DNA of 64,000 bases from Burkholderiales bacterium (GTDB lineage: Bacteria; Pseudomonadota; Gammaproteobacteria; Burkholderiales; SG8-41). How positions within the stretch are numbered: the stretch's first letter is position 1; the number at the start of each line of letters is the position of its first letter. The translations under genes were made by a program, and so were the position numbers. Below the pieces are notes generated by a model. It saw only the letters and a list, made by a program, of their open reading frames with translations, ran no database searches and had not been told where the DNA came from. This document shows, piece by piece, positions 8,426 through 16,345 of this stretch. The stretch is from positions 1 through 64,000 of the forward strand of contig JADZGE010000024.1 in NCBI GenBank assembly GCA_020854035.1. Direction: 5' to 3'.

Positions 8426-9187
8426 ATGAACTTCGGCGCGATCATAATCGGCGATGAAATCCTGTCCGGCAAGCGCCAGGACAAGCACATGGCGAAGACG
8501 ATCGAGTTCCTGGGCGCGCGGGGCCTGCGGCTCGCCTGGTGCCATTATCTGGGCGACGACCCCGAGCTCATCACTGCCACGCTCGAGCGCACCTTGCGCG
8601 CGGAAGAGGCCGTGTTCAGTTTCGGGGGCATCGGCGCGACTCCCGACGACCATACTCGAGAGTGCGCGGCCCGCGCGGCGGGGGTGATGCTGCGCCTGCA
8701 TCCCGACGCCGAGAGGGAGATACGGGCGCGTTTCGCGGATAATTCGCAGGGAGTCACCCCGCAGCGGCTCGCGATGGGGGAGTTCCCCGCGGGTTCCGAG
8801 ATCATTCCGAATCCGCACAACCGGATCCCGGGATTCACGTTGCGGGACCATCACTTCGTACCCGGATTTCCGCAGATGGCGTGGCCCATGGTGGAATGGG
8901 TGCTGGACAACCGTTATGCCCATCTCCACGCGCCGGGCAGCGTCGGCGAGTCCTCCATCATCGTCCGCGAGGCGGGAGAGAGCCAGTTGATCGAACTCAT
9001 GAACCAGTGCCAGTCGCGCTACCGGGGTATCAAGGTATTCAGCCTGCCGCGGCTCGAGCCGGACCGCCATATCGAACTCGGGGTGCGCGGCGAGCCCGCG
9101 GCCGTCGCCTCGGCCATCGTCGCGCTGAAGGAAGGCGTGACGAGCCTGGGGTTTCCGTGGACGGAGCACGGCGGCGCTGACGGATGA
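8426..9187 (+). CDS. Molybdopterin-binding (MoaB/Mog/CinA N-terminal type) domain protein
   Basis: A 253-residue protein with the MoCF fold in its first ~165 residues: IIIGDEILSGKRQD at the start, then SFGGIGATPDDHTRE, a variant of the GGTGPTPDD loop. The C-terminal ~85 residues match the short COG1058-only proteins rather than full CinA with its deamidase domain. Family members are annotated as competence/damage-inducible or nucleotide pyrophosphatase-like proteins; the true role here is uncertain. It follows the CBS gene by one base, a possible link between nucleotide sensing and this domain. Confidence 0.82.
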   Translation: MNFGAIIIGDEILSGKRQDKHMAKTIEFLGARGLRLAWCHYLGDDPELITATLERTLRAEEAVFSFGGIGATPDDHTRECAARAAGVMLRLHPDAEREIRARFADNSQGVTPQRLAMGEFPAGSEIIPNPHNRIPGFTLRDHHFVPGFPQMAWPMVEWVLDNRYAHLHAPGSVGESSIIVREAGESQLIELMNQCQSRYRGIKVFSLPRLEPDRHIELGVRGEPAAVASAIVALKEGVTSLGFPWTEHGGADG

Positions 9188-9240
9188 GCGCTCGCGAGTG
9201 CCGCGCGCGGGCAGACCCACGCACTCGCGGTGGCGTGTAC

Positions 9241-9270
9241 AAACAAAAAGCCCCGGAGTGACCGGGGCTT
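9241..9270 (-). terminator. Rho-independent terminator of the phasin gene
   Basis: A 9 bp GC-rich stem (AAGCCCCGG / CCGGGGCTT, loop AGTGA) at 9249-9270 is followed on the minus strand by a U-rich tail read from 9249 to 9241 (TTTTTGTTT). It starts about 20 bp past the phasin stop codon. Read in the plus direction there is no U tract, so it serves the minus-strand gene. Confidence 0.85.
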
Positions 9271-9290
9271 CTCGCTGCCGCTACTGCCGA

Positions 9291-9836
9291 TCAGGCGGCC
9301 TTCTTCGCCTTCTTCACGCCGTTTGCGGTCTGCTTGGCGACCGCGTCGAGGTTCGATTGGGTCGCTTCGGCGAGCTGCTTCGCGACCTTCGAGAAATTGT
9401 CGTACGCGGAATTCACCGCCGATATTCCCGACTTGAAGGCGGCGATGCCGGCCTCGGAGCCGGCTGGCGCGTTCTTCGCCATCCGGTCGAGCGTGGCGAC
9501 GACCTGCTTGTTGAATTCCGCCACCTGCTCCTCGATCAGCTTGCCGAACTCCGCCTGCGTCGCGGCGGTGACGTCGTAGACACTCCTCGCATACGCCGTG
9601 GCCTTCTCGATCGCGGGCTGCGCGAGGCTGTCCTTGAGCGCGGCGAGTTGCTGGATATCCTTGACCGCGGCGATCGCCTTCGCGTTCTCGACGCTCTCGG
9701 CGATCGCGTTTCTGGTGGCCCTCACCTGCAGTTCGAGAATGCGTTCCGCGCCCTGCAGCGCGACGCCGGCGAACTTCACTGCCGCCTCGAAGCCGGCCTT
9801 GTTGAAGGCAACCACTTGTTCCGGGGCTTGATACAT
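9291..9836 (-). CDS. Phasin family protein (PHA granule-associated)
   Basis: A 181-residue phasin that coats polyhydroxyalkanoate granules in the cytoplasm. It is mostly amphipathic helix, with the typical opening YQAPEQVVAFNKAGFEAAVK, an ILELQVRATRNAI segment, and a Lys/Ala-rich end (KKAKKAA), matching the usual 180-190 residue length. ATG 9836 is preceded by AAAGGAGACAGGT, an excellent ribosome-binding site; the longer frame to 9893 has none. A consensus promoter and a terminator bracket the gene, so it is a single-gene transcript. It implies PHB metabolism elsewhere in the genome. Confidence 0.93.
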   Translation of the reverse strand: MYQAPEQVVAFNKAGFEAAVKFAGVALQGAERILELQVRATRNAIAESVENAKAIAAVKDIQQLAALKDSLAQPAIEKATAYARSVYDVTAATQAEFGKLIEEQVAEFNKQVVATLDRMAKNAPAGSEAGIAAFKSGISAVNSAYDNFSKVAKQLAEATQSNLDAVAKQTANGVKKAKKAA

Positions 9837-9887
9837 ACCTGTCTCCTTTGCAGACAATGAGTTATTCAGTAGGACTCCGTGGATTTG

Positions 9888-9897
9888 CTGCATTGCA
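9888..9897 (-). promoter_or_regulatory. Candidate PhaR-type operator at the phasin transcription start
   Basis: CTGCATTGCA resembles the CTGC-N3/4-GCAG sites described for the PHA regulator PhaR, with the last base different. It lies just downstream of the phasin -10 box, where a bound repressor would block transcription. No phaR gene is in the window; this is a motif guess. Confidence 0.35.
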
Positions 9898-9905
9898 CAA
9901 TTTCA

Positions 9906-9933
9906 ATTATATGGCTTGTCCCAAGCATGTCAA
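9906..9933 (-). promoter_or_regulatory. Consensus sigma-70 promoter of the phasin gene with dyad in spacer
   Basis: On the minus strand TTGACA (9933-9928) and TATAAT (9911-9906) are separated by 16 bp. Both hexamers are perfect, rare in such GC-rich DNA. The spacer contains a 5-3-5 dyad GCTTG-tcc-CAAGC at 9914-9926, a possible repressor operator. The predicted start gives a leader of about 60 nt before ATG 9836. Confidence 0.85.
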
Positions 9934-9992
9934 TGGGTAGGCACATGTTTTTTATTGCGTCGCACCATAGGTAGATTGTCCGAGTGATCGCT

Positions 9993-10021
9993 TTGACTTA
10001 TGGCGGCCGCCTAGCTACGAT
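9993..10021 (+). promoter_or_regulatory. Predicted sigma-70 promoter of the mla-like operon
   Basis: TTGACT (9993-9998) and TACGAT (10016-10021) are 17 bp apart, about 75 bp upstream of the permease start. It is divergent from the phasin promoter with about 60 bp between the two -35 boxes. Confidence 0.5.
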
Positions 10022-10096
10022 GCAAAAACTATTCTGAATCAACGCAGTATGTGGTGGATCGGACCGCTAGCCTGCAGCGGACCTTGATTGGGAAGA

Positions 10097-11236
10097 ATGT
10101 CGCAACCGAGTGCGCTCCCGGGGCTGGAACCGCGACTGCGCCGTGTCCCGCGCGAGGGGGGAGGCGAGCGTCTGGAGCTTTCCGGCCCATGGATACTGCG
10201 GGCGCTCGAGTCCCGGCTGGGCGAGCTTGCGCCCGAGCTCGCGCGCCACGCTACCGACACGGGCGGGGAATGGGACCTCACCGGGATTACCCGGCTTGAC
10301 CATGCGGGCGCGATGCTGCTGTGGCGCGCGTGGGGGGGCAAGCGCGCGCCGGTCCTGCAGTTGCGCCCGGAGCACGAAATGCTCTTCAAGGGGCTCAGCG
10401 TGCACCGGCGGCGCCCGGCGCCGGCGGGGCGAGACTGGCGCTCACCCGTTGCCGGCGTCGGCGAGTCCGTCATCGCCTTTGGCGAGCACGCGCTGCAGTT
10501 CATACTGCTTGTCGGCAGGATCGTCATCGACGCGTCCCGGTTACTGCGCCGCCCCGGGGAGATCCCGTGGCTCGAGATCTCGGCCAACATCTACCGCACG
10601 GGCGCGCAGGCGCTCGGCATCACGGCGCTCGTCGGATTCCTCGTCGGCATCGTGCTCTCCTATCTCTCGTCCCAGCAGCTGAAGACGTTCGGCGCCGACA
10701 TCTTCATCATCAATCTCCTCGGCGTCTCGATCATCCGCGAGTTGGGCCCGGTGCTCGCGGCCGTGCTGATCGCGGGCCGTTCGGGTTCCGCGATGACCGC
10801 GCAGCTCGGTGTCATGCGGGTGACCGAGGAACTCGACGCCATGACGGTCATGGGAATCCGGCATACGGTGCGCCTCATCCTGCCCAAGGTCATCGCGCTC
10901 GCCGTTTCCCTGCCGCTGGTTGTCGCCTGGACCAACGCCGTCGCCCTCGCCGGGGGCATGATCGCGGCGCAATGGGAGCTCGGCATACCCTACAGCCTCT
11001 TCGCGATGCGGCTGCCGGAGGCGGTGCCCATCGCAAACCTGTGGCTCGGGCTCGGCAAGAGCGTGGTGTTCGGAATCGCGATCGCGCTCATCGCGTGCCA
11101 TTACGGCCTGCGCATCGAGCCCAACACCGAGAGCCTCGGCGCCGGGACGACCGACTCGGTGGTGACGGCGATCACGATGGTGATCATCGTCGACGCGGCG
11201 TTCGCGGTGATGTTCTCCGACATCGGGACGTTCTGA
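10097..11236 (+). CDS. mlaE: MlaE-type ABC lipid transporter permease with N-terminal STAS (MlaB-like) domain
   Basis: A 379-residue fusion. Residues ~1-110 form a STAS-like domain (LELSGPW..., then EWDLTGITRLDHAGAMLLW), the fold of MlaB. The rest is an MlaE permease with about five membrane segments and the family core QLGVMRVTEELDAMTVMG. MlaE works with MlaF ATPase and an MlaD MCE protein to move phospholipids between the inner and outer membrane. ATG 10097 is preferred to TTG 10088. The TGA stop overlaps the ATG of mlaF. In E. coli MlaB is a separate protein; here it is covalently attached, so no mlaB gene is needed. Confidence 0.9.
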   Translation: MSQPSALPGLEPRLRRVPREGGGERLELSGPWILRALESRLGELAPELARHATDTGGEWDLTGITRLDHAGAMLLWRAWGGKRAPVLQLRPEHEMLFKGLSVHRRRPAPAGRDWRSPVAGVGESVIAFGEHALQFILLVGRIVIDASRLLRRPGEIPWLEISANIYRTGAQALGITALVGFLVGIVLSYLSSQQLKTFGADIFIINLLGVSIIRELGPVLAAVLIAGRSGSAMTAQLGVMRVTEELDAMTVMGIRHTVRLILPKVIALAVSLPLVVAWTNAVALAGGMIAAQWELGIPYSLFAMRLPEAVPIANLWLGLGKSVVFGIAIALIACHYGLRIEPNTESLGAGTTDSVVTAITMVIIVDAAFAVMFSDIGTF

Positions 11237-12018
11237 TGAAACGCTGCCTGATCGAGGTCAAGAACCTCACCACCCGGTTCGGCGACCACGTCGTGCACCG
11301 GGACGTGAGCCTGACGGTCGACCGCGGCGAGGTGCTATCGCTGGTCGGGGGGTCGGGCAGCGGCAAGACGACGCTGCTGCGCCAGATGATGGGGCTCGAG
11401 ATGCCCGCGGCGGGCGAGGTGAGGGTGTTCGGCGTCTCGCTCGGCAGCAGCGATCCGGACGAGCTGCAGCGCATACGCAACCGCTGGGGCGTATTGTTCC
11501 AGCAGGGGGCTCTCTTCTCCGCGCTCACGGTATTCGACAACATCGCGCTACCGCTGCGCGAACTCGGCACGGTCGACGAGGACCTCATCCGCGAGCTGGT
11601 GCTGCTCAAGCTCGAGATGGTCGGCATCGAGGCCGCGCACGGCGCCAAGATGCCTTCCGACCTCTCGGGCGGCATGGTGAAGCGCGTGGCGCTCGCGCGG
11701 GCGCTCGCGCTCGAGCCGGAACTCCTGTTCCTTGACGAGCCCACCGCGGGACTCGACCCGGATCGCAGCGAAAGCTTCGTGCACCTCATCGAGGATCTGC
11801 GGCGCGAGCTCGAACTGACGGTCGTGATGGTGACGCACGACCTCGATACGCTGATCGCGCTCTCGGACCGCGTCGCCGTCCTGTGCGACCAGCAGATCGT
11901 CGCCATCGGCCCGCTCGCCGAAGTCGTCAAGAACTCGCACCGCTTCATCTGCAACTTTTTCCAGGGAGAGCGGGGAAAGCGCGCCCTGCAGGCGGTGAGC
12001 GAGGCGCTGGTAAGATAG
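11236..12018 (+). CDS. mlaF: MlaF-type ABC transporter ATPase
   Basis: A 260-residue ATP-binding subunit. Walker A is GGSGSGKTT near residue 38, the Q-loop is in LFQQGALFSALTVFDN, the ABC signature is LSGGMVKRVALARA, and Walker B with the catalytic Glu is LLFLDEPTAGLD. The FQQGALFS and SGGM variants are typical of MlaF/Ttg2A rather than of importer ATPases. The start overlaps the permease stop by TGATG coupling. It should energise MlaE at the cytoplasmic face of the inner membrane. Confidence 0.93.
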   Translation: MKRCLIEVKNLTTRFGDHVVHRDVSLTVDRGEVLSLVGGSGSGKTTLLRQMMGLEMPAAGEVRVFGVSLGSSDPDELQRIRNRWGVLFQQGALFSALTVFDNIALPLRELGTVDEDLIRELVLLKLEMVGIEAAHGAKMPSDLSGGMVKRVALARALALEPELLFLDEPTAGLDPDRSESFVHLIEDLRRELELTVVMVTHDLDTLIALSDRVAVLCDQQIVAIGPLAEVVKNSHRFICNFFQGERGKRALQAVSEALVR

Positions 12019-12027
12019 GTCCGTCAC

Positions 12028-12048
12028 GCCCCGCGCCGTGCGCGGGGC
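12028..12048 (+). other. Intercistronic hairpin between mlaF and mlaD
   Basis: A perfect 9 bp stem (GCCCCGCGC / GCGCGGGGC) with a CGT loop lies 10 nt after the mlaF stop and 13 nt before the mlaD ATG. There is no U tract, so it is not a classical terminator. It could stabilise upstream mRNA or tune mlaD translation, since the spacer with AGGGGA follows directly. Confidence 0.6.
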
Positions 12049-12061
12049 AGGGGATTGCCGA

Positions 12062-13009
12062 ATGGAGAATCGCGCCTACGCCTTCGCGGTGGGGGTGTTC
12101 ACGCTGTTGCTCGGCGCCGGAGTGGTGGTGGCCGCGATGTGGCTTTCGGGCGAGACCGATACGTTCGAGACCTTCACGCTGGAGACACGCCACCCGGTCA
12201 CGGGCCTGAACGTCCAGGCGCCGGTGCGGTTTCGCGGCGTGGACGTGGGCAAGGTCGAATCGATCGCGTTCAGCGCGGGCGAGCCGCAGCGGATCCTGGT
12301 GCGGATCGCCGTGCGCGCCGGCACGCCCCTCACCCGGGGTACCTACGGCACGCTCGGCTCGCAGGGCGTCACGGGGCTCTCCTACGTGATACTCGACGAC
12401 GACGGCTCCCGCCCCGAACGCGTGGCATCGGCCGACCCGGAGTTGCGCATCCCGATGCGGCCGTCCTTTCTCGACGAGATTTCCGGCTCGGGGCGGGATC
12501 TCCTGACGGACGTGCGGCAGGTGGCAGCGCGGGTGAACGCGCTGCTCGACGAAAAGAACCAGGCGCAGTTGATCCGCACCCTCGCGGGACTCGAGAGCGC
12601 CACGAATCGCATCAGCGCGCTCGCCGCGAAGCTCGATCCGGCCGTGGAGGAGATACCCGGCCTGGCGGTCGATGCGCGCAAGGCGTTCACTCGCGCGGAG
12701 GAATTGATCGGCAACCTCAACCGGTTGACCCTCGAATTGACCCGGCACGTTGATGCCATCGAGCGTGTCGCGCGCAGCGCGGAGCAGGTGGGCGGGGCTG
12801 TGCAGTCGGTTTCGACGGCGGCGACGGGGCAGACCCTGCCTCGCGTGAACGAGCTCGTCGAGGAACTCGCGCGCACTTCCCGCAGCCTCGACCGGCTGCT
12901 GGGCGAACTGAGCGAACAACCCGCGAGCCTCGTCTTCGGCCGTCCACGGGCGGCCCCCGGGCCAGGGGAGCCCGGCTTCAATCCGGGGCGCGGAGAGGGC
13001 AAGCGATGA
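12062..13009 (+). CDS. mlaD: MCE-domain lipid-binding protein (MlaD/PqiB-like)
   Basis: A 315-residue periplasmic MCE protein anchored by one N-terminal helix (AYAFAVGVFTLLLGAGVVVAAMWL). The MCE domain follows at about residues 38-120 with the pattern VTGLNVQAPVRFRGVDVGKV. The rest is a long helical region (about 150-290) predicted to form coiled coil, longer than E. coli MlaD (183 residues) and more like the elongated MCE proteins that bridge membranes. ATG 12062 is used because it opens the membrane anchor. It overlaps the next gene by ATGA. Confidence 0.88.
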   Translation: MENRAYAFAVGVFTLLLGAGVVVAAMWLSGETDTFETFTLETRHPVTGLNVQAPVRFRGVDVGKVESIAFSAGEPQRILVRIAVRAGTPLTRGTYGTLGSQGVTGLSYVILDDDGSRPERVASADPELRIPMRPSFLDEISGSGRDLLTDVRQVAARVNALLDEKNQAQLIRTLAGLESATNRISALAAKLDPAVEEIPGLAVDARKAFTRAEELIGNLNRLTLELTRHVDAIERVARSAEQVGGAVQSVSTAATGQTLPRVNELVEELARTSRSLDRLLGELSEQPASLVFGRPRAAPGPGEPGFNPGRGEGKR

Positions 13010-13638
13010 ACAAGATGCGGGGTGGGACCTGTATTGCAGCGGCGATCGCCGTCGCCGCGGCGGTGGCGGGGTGTTCGATCGGACCGACGGCAACCGAGCC
13101 GCCCGCCACCTATGACCTGGGCGCCCCTCCGGCAGCCGCCCGGCCCGTGCCCGTGGTGCCTGCCGTGCTGCGGTTGCCCGAGGTCGCCGCGCCGGGGTGG
13201 CTCGCCGGTCCGGGGATCGTCTTTCGCCTGGGCTACGAGACGCCCGCCCGCCCGCAGGCCTACGCGTTAAGCCGCTGGGCGGCGCCGCCGCCCGCGCTGC
13301 TGACCGAGCGGCTGCGCAGCCGCTTCGCCGCGGCGACGAATGGCGTGGTGACGCGTGCCGACGGCGTGCGCGCCGACTACCTGCTGCGCGTCGAGCTGGA
13401 GGAGTTCAGCCAGTCCTTCGACACGCCCGCTTCGAGCGCCGTGGCGCTTCGCGCGCGCGCGACCCTCGTCAGGCTCGACGGCGGCACGCTGGCCGGCCAG
13501 CGTACGTTCGTGATCGAGCGCCCTTCACCCACGCCCGACGCGCCCGGCGCGGTGCGGGCGCTCTCCGAGGCGAGCGGGGAGTTCGTGGAGAGCCTGCTCG
13601 ACTGGACGCGCGAGCGCATCGCCGCCGCGCGCAAGTAA
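13006..13638 (+). CDS. ABC transport auxiliary lipoprotein (PqiC/DUF330-like)
   Basis: A 210-residue lipoprotein with a signal peptide and lipobox VAGC (Cys about residue 23). The body shows the ABC_trans_aux pattern: a YDLG start of the mature part, an LPEVAAPGWL segment, and the RYA-like switch YALSRWAAPPPALLTERLR. Such proteins sit in the outer membrane and partner with MCE proteins, as PqiC does with PqiB. The ATGA overlap with mlaD places it as the last gene of the operon. Its presence suggests a Pqi/Mla hybrid layout, with no mlaC present. Confidence 0.82.
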   Translation: MNKMRGGTCIAAAIAVAAAVAGCSIGPTATEPPATYDLGAPPAAARPVPVVPAVLRLPEVAAPGWLAGPGIVFRLGYETPARPQAYALSRWAAPPPALLTERLRSRFAAATNGVVTRADGVRADYLLRVELEEFSQSFDTPASSAVALRARATLVRLDGGTLAGQRTFVIERPSPTPDAPGAVRALSEASGEFVESLLDWTRERIAAARK

Positions 13639-13648
13639 AGGAGGCGGC

Positions 13649-13987
13649 ATGGCGACCATTTTCGGCAGGATCATCGCGCGCGAGATTCCGGCGGACATTG
13701 TCTACGAGGACGATCTCTGTCTTGCCTTCCGGGACGTGAATCCCCAGGCGCCCGTGCATGTTCTCGTGATTCCAAAAAGGGAAATCCCCCGCCTTGCCGA
13801 TGCGCTACCGCAAGACCAGGCGCTGCTCGGTCACCTGGTGCTGGTCGCGAACCGGGTCGCCCGGGAACTTGGCGTGGGCGAGGCCTACCGGCTCGTCGTG
13901 AACAACGGCGCGGAGGCCGGCCAGAGCGTGTTTCACCTGCACCTGCACGTCCTCGCCGGCCGGCCCTTCCGCTGGCCGCCGGGGTAG
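13649..13987 (+). CDS. HIT family nucleotide hydrolase/transferase (HinT-like)
   Basis: A 112-residue histidine-triad protein. The H-x-H-x-H motif appears in QSVFHLHLHVLAG, and the N-terminus IFGRIIAREIPADIVYEDD is typical of HinT/PKCI. HinT hydrolyses purine nucleoside phosphoramidates in the cytoplasm. An AGGAGG ribosome site lies 5 nt upstream of ATG 13649. It is only 10 bp after the lipoprotein gene, so it may be read from the mla transcript, ending at the hairpin at 13999. Confidence 0.92.
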   Translation: MATIFGRIIAREIPADIVYEDDLCLAFRDVNPQAPVHVLVIPKREIPRLADALPQDQALLGHLVLVANRVARELGVGEAYRLVVNNGAEAGQSVFHLHLHVLAGRPFRWPPG

Positions 13988-13998
13988 AGGGCGACGAT

Positions 13999-14055
13999 GA
14001 ATGCGGAACGACGGCCGGCGAACGCGCGACCCGGGCGCGTTCGCGGCCGGCATTC
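13999..14055. terminator. Strong hairpin between convergent HIT and oxidoreductase genes
   Basis: A 10 bp perfect stem (GCGAACGCGC, 14018-14027, with 14035-14044) extends through GGCC pairs and an outer GAATGC/GCATTC pair. It sits 12 bp past the HIT stop and 16 bp past the minus-strand stop at 14071. No U run is present, so it probably acts as a bidirectional block or mRNA end stabiliser. Confidence 0.6.
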
Positions 14056-14070
14056 GTCATTCGCCGCGCA

Positions 14071-15156
14071 TTACCGTGTCTCGAGTGGCAGCTTGACCGC
14101 TTTACCGGTTGCCACGGCGCGTTCGATCGCGATCGTCGTCTCGAGGTTGATGCGTGCCTGCTCCGGCGTCGTGTGCGCCGTGGGATTCCCGGTGACGAGG
14201 TGATCGAGCCAGGCGCGCGTCTCGTTGCCGAGCGATCCCCAGAATTCCCCCAGCGCCCAGTCTCCGGCCGAATTGCTGCCGAGGAACGCCATGTTGAGCT
14301 GATGGCCCGGCACGTAGGGATGCGGCACTCCCTTCTCCGTGTAGATGAGGTGCTCCTTGTGGTCGTCGTCGATCAGCATGGTGCCCTCGGTACCGAGGAG
14401 TTCCACCCGGTCGGACTGGCCCTGCGTCGGGAACCGGGCGGGCAGCGCGTAGCTGATGCCGAAGTTGACCACGGCGCCGTCGGCGAACGTGACGATCGCC
14501 CAGGTGGCGTCGTGCGCGCTGTACCCGGCGTCGCGGAAGATGCCGTGCTGGCCGCGCGCCACGGCTTCCACCGGGCGGTTTCCCTCCAGGAACCAGCACA
14601 TGAGATCGACGTAGTAGGTAAGGACGTCGAGGACCGGGGTCGCGTGGGGATCGCGCTCCAGGATGGCGAAGGTCTGCGCGCGCGAGTTGTAGACGCGCGC
14701 GAGTCCGCCGATCACCTTGCCGAGTCGGCCCTGCGCCATCTGCTCCTTGGCGCGGAGAAAGCACTCCTTGTAGCGGCGGCTGTAGCCGATACGCAGTTTC
14801 CCGCCGGTCGCCTTCAGGGTGTCCAGCATGTCGTCCGCGTCCTTGAGCGAGAGCGCGATCGGCTTCTCGCACAGCACGGGCTTGCCGAGTTCCAGCGCGC
14901 GGCGGACCGGCGCGGCGTGCTCGCCCTCCGGCGTGGAGACGAAGACGGCGTTCACCTCCGGGCGCTCGATGACTTCCATGTTGTCGCCCGAGTGAAAGTC
15001 GGCTCCGGCCGCGTCCGCGAGCGCTTTCGCGCGCTGCGGATCGAGGTCGGCGATGGCGAGAAACCCCACCGAAGGATGCCGTGCCGCGAGCCGTGCCCGC
15101 AACGTGCCGATGCGCCCGGCGCCGACCACCGCGATTCCGAGTTCCTTGTTCTTCAT
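14071..15156 (-). CDS. Gfo/Idh/MocA family NAD(P)-dependent oxidoreductase
   Basis: A 361-residue oxidoreductase. The N-terminal Rossmann site is VVGAGRIGTLRARL, the EKP signature is in LCEKPIALSLKDADD about residue 97, and the C-terminal alpha/beta domain carries the active-site region DVLTYYVDLMCWFLEG, where the DxxxH is altered to D-x5-D. The family oxidises or reduces sugars, inositols or related polyols. It is the last gene of a minus-strand series with a second Gfo/Idh enzyme, a hydroxyacid dehydrogenase and a creatininase-like protein. Closest matches would be inositol 2-dehydrogenase-like proteins; substrate unknown. Confidence 0.88.
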   Translation of the reverse strand: MKNKELGIAVVGAGRIGTLRARLAARHPSVGFLAIADLDPQRAKALADAAGADFHSGDNMEVIERPEVNAVFVSTPEGEHAAPVRRALELGKPVLCEKPIALSLKDADDMLDTLKATGGKLRIGYSRRYKECFLRAKEQMAQGRLGKVIGGLARVYNSRAQTFAILERDPHATPVLDVLTYYVDLMCWFLEGNRPVEAVARGQHGIFRDAGYSAHDATWAIVTFADGAVVNFGISYALPARFPTQGQSDRVELLGTEGTMLIDDDHKEHLIYTEKGVPHPYVPGHQLNMAFLGSNSAGDWALGEFWGSLGNETRAWLDHLVTGNPTAHTTPEQARINLETTIAIERAVATGKAVKLPLETR

Positions 15157-15273
15157 TCGCCTTGCTTCCGGAAGTTGTCGAGGTGAACGCCGCGCCCGCC
15201 GTTCATCCGCGCGCGGCCCGCGGCGGCGCGGGGGGTGAGGGACGAGCGGTGCCCGGTACCGGCGCGGCGCGCA

Positions 15274-16254
15274 TCAGTAGACGCGGTTCAAGGGTTGCTC
15301 GCCCCTGACGAGCACGCGCTCGACGTTCGCCCATGCCGCTCTGAACAGCGTGGCGCTTGCCTGCCGCGTGACCCCCGCGATGTGGGGAGTGAACAGGACG
15401 CGGCGCGCCCCTTCGTCGTTCAGCGCGAGCAGGGGATTGTCGACGTCCGGCGGCTCGACGGAATAGACGTCCACGGCCGCGCCGGCGAGATGCCCGGAGT
15501 TCAGGTGGGCGGCGAGCGCCGCTTCGTGGACGACTCCGCCACGCGCGGCATTGATCAGCACGGCGCCCGGTTTCATCATGGCGATGCGCCGGGCGTTGAT
15601 GAGGCCGCGCGTCTGGGGCAGGAGCGGTACGTGCAGGGTCACTACGTCGGCTTCCTTCAGCAGGTCATCGAGCGGCAGCGCCCGCGCCCCGATCCGGGCG
15701 GCAGCGGCGGCGTCCGGGGTGCCCGGATCGTGGTAGACGATGAGGCTGCCGAACCTGTGGAACGCCTCGGCGACGGCCATTCCGACGGTGCCGAGCCCCA
15801 CGACGCCGACCGTCAGCCCTTCGAGACCGGGCAGGTTGTCGGCGACCATGCGGCCGCGGAAGGAGACGTAGTTCGCGTTGCGGATCTCCGCGTCGGCCCA
15901 CGCGAACCGGCGCAGCAGCACGAGCGCCGTCGTGACGGCGTACTCCGCCACCGCGCCGTTGCTGCCGCCGGGAACGTTCGCCACGGGTATGCCGAGGCCC
16001 TTCATCGCCGGCTCGTCGAGACGGTCCACGCCGGCACCCGTCACCTGCACGAGCTTCACCTCGCTCCCCGCGAACAGTGCTCCGGGTATCTTCCCGCCCA
16101 CCGCCGGTATCACCAGCGCGCGCGCCGCCTTGACGTGGGCCGCGAGCTGGGGGTCGTCCGGCATCCGGTAGGACACGTTGAGGGAGTCCGGCGCCGGTAC
16201 GCCGGCACGCAGAAAATCCGCCTGCGGCCGCAGGCAAAGCACTTCGTGAGCCAT
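15274..16254 (-). CDS. D-isomer-specific 2-hydroxyacid dehydrogenase
   Basis: A 326-residue NAD-dependent dehydrogenase. The nucleotide site is GVVGLGTVGMAVAEAF near residue 150. The catalytic triad Arg-Glu-His is visible in NAARGG, VYSVEPP and TPHIAGVT. It should interconvert a 2-oxoacid and its D-hydroxyacid (glyoxylate, hydroxypyruvate, phosphoglycerate or similar). At 326 residues it lacks the ACT domain of long SerA enzymes, so a catabolic role is favoured. It lies 117 bp upstream of the Gfo/Idh gene and 91 bp downstream of the creatininase-family gene, in one direction. Confidence 0.9.
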   Translation of the reverse strand: MAHEVLCLRPQADFLRAGVPAPDSLNVSYRMPDDPQLAAHVKAARALVIPAVGGKIPGALFAGSEVKLVQVTGAGVDRLDEPAMKGLGIPVANVPGGSNGAVAEYAVTTALVLLRRFAWADAEIRNANYVSFRGRMVADNLPGLEGLTVGVVGLGTVGMAVAEAFHRFGSLIVYHDPGTPDAAAAARIGARALPLDDLLKEADVVTLHVPLLPQTRGLINARRIAMMKPGAVLINAARGGVVHEAALAAHLNSGHLAGAAVDVYSVEPPDVDNPLLALNDEGARRVLFTPHIAGVTRQASATLFRAAWANVERVLVRGEQPLNRVY

Positions 16255-16345
16255 GAATGCCCAAATCGCGACCGGTGGATCGTGACCCGCGGCCCCGGGG
16301 GGGGCTTGCGCCCCGCCTACCGGGTCACGAGTCGCCAGCCACGGG

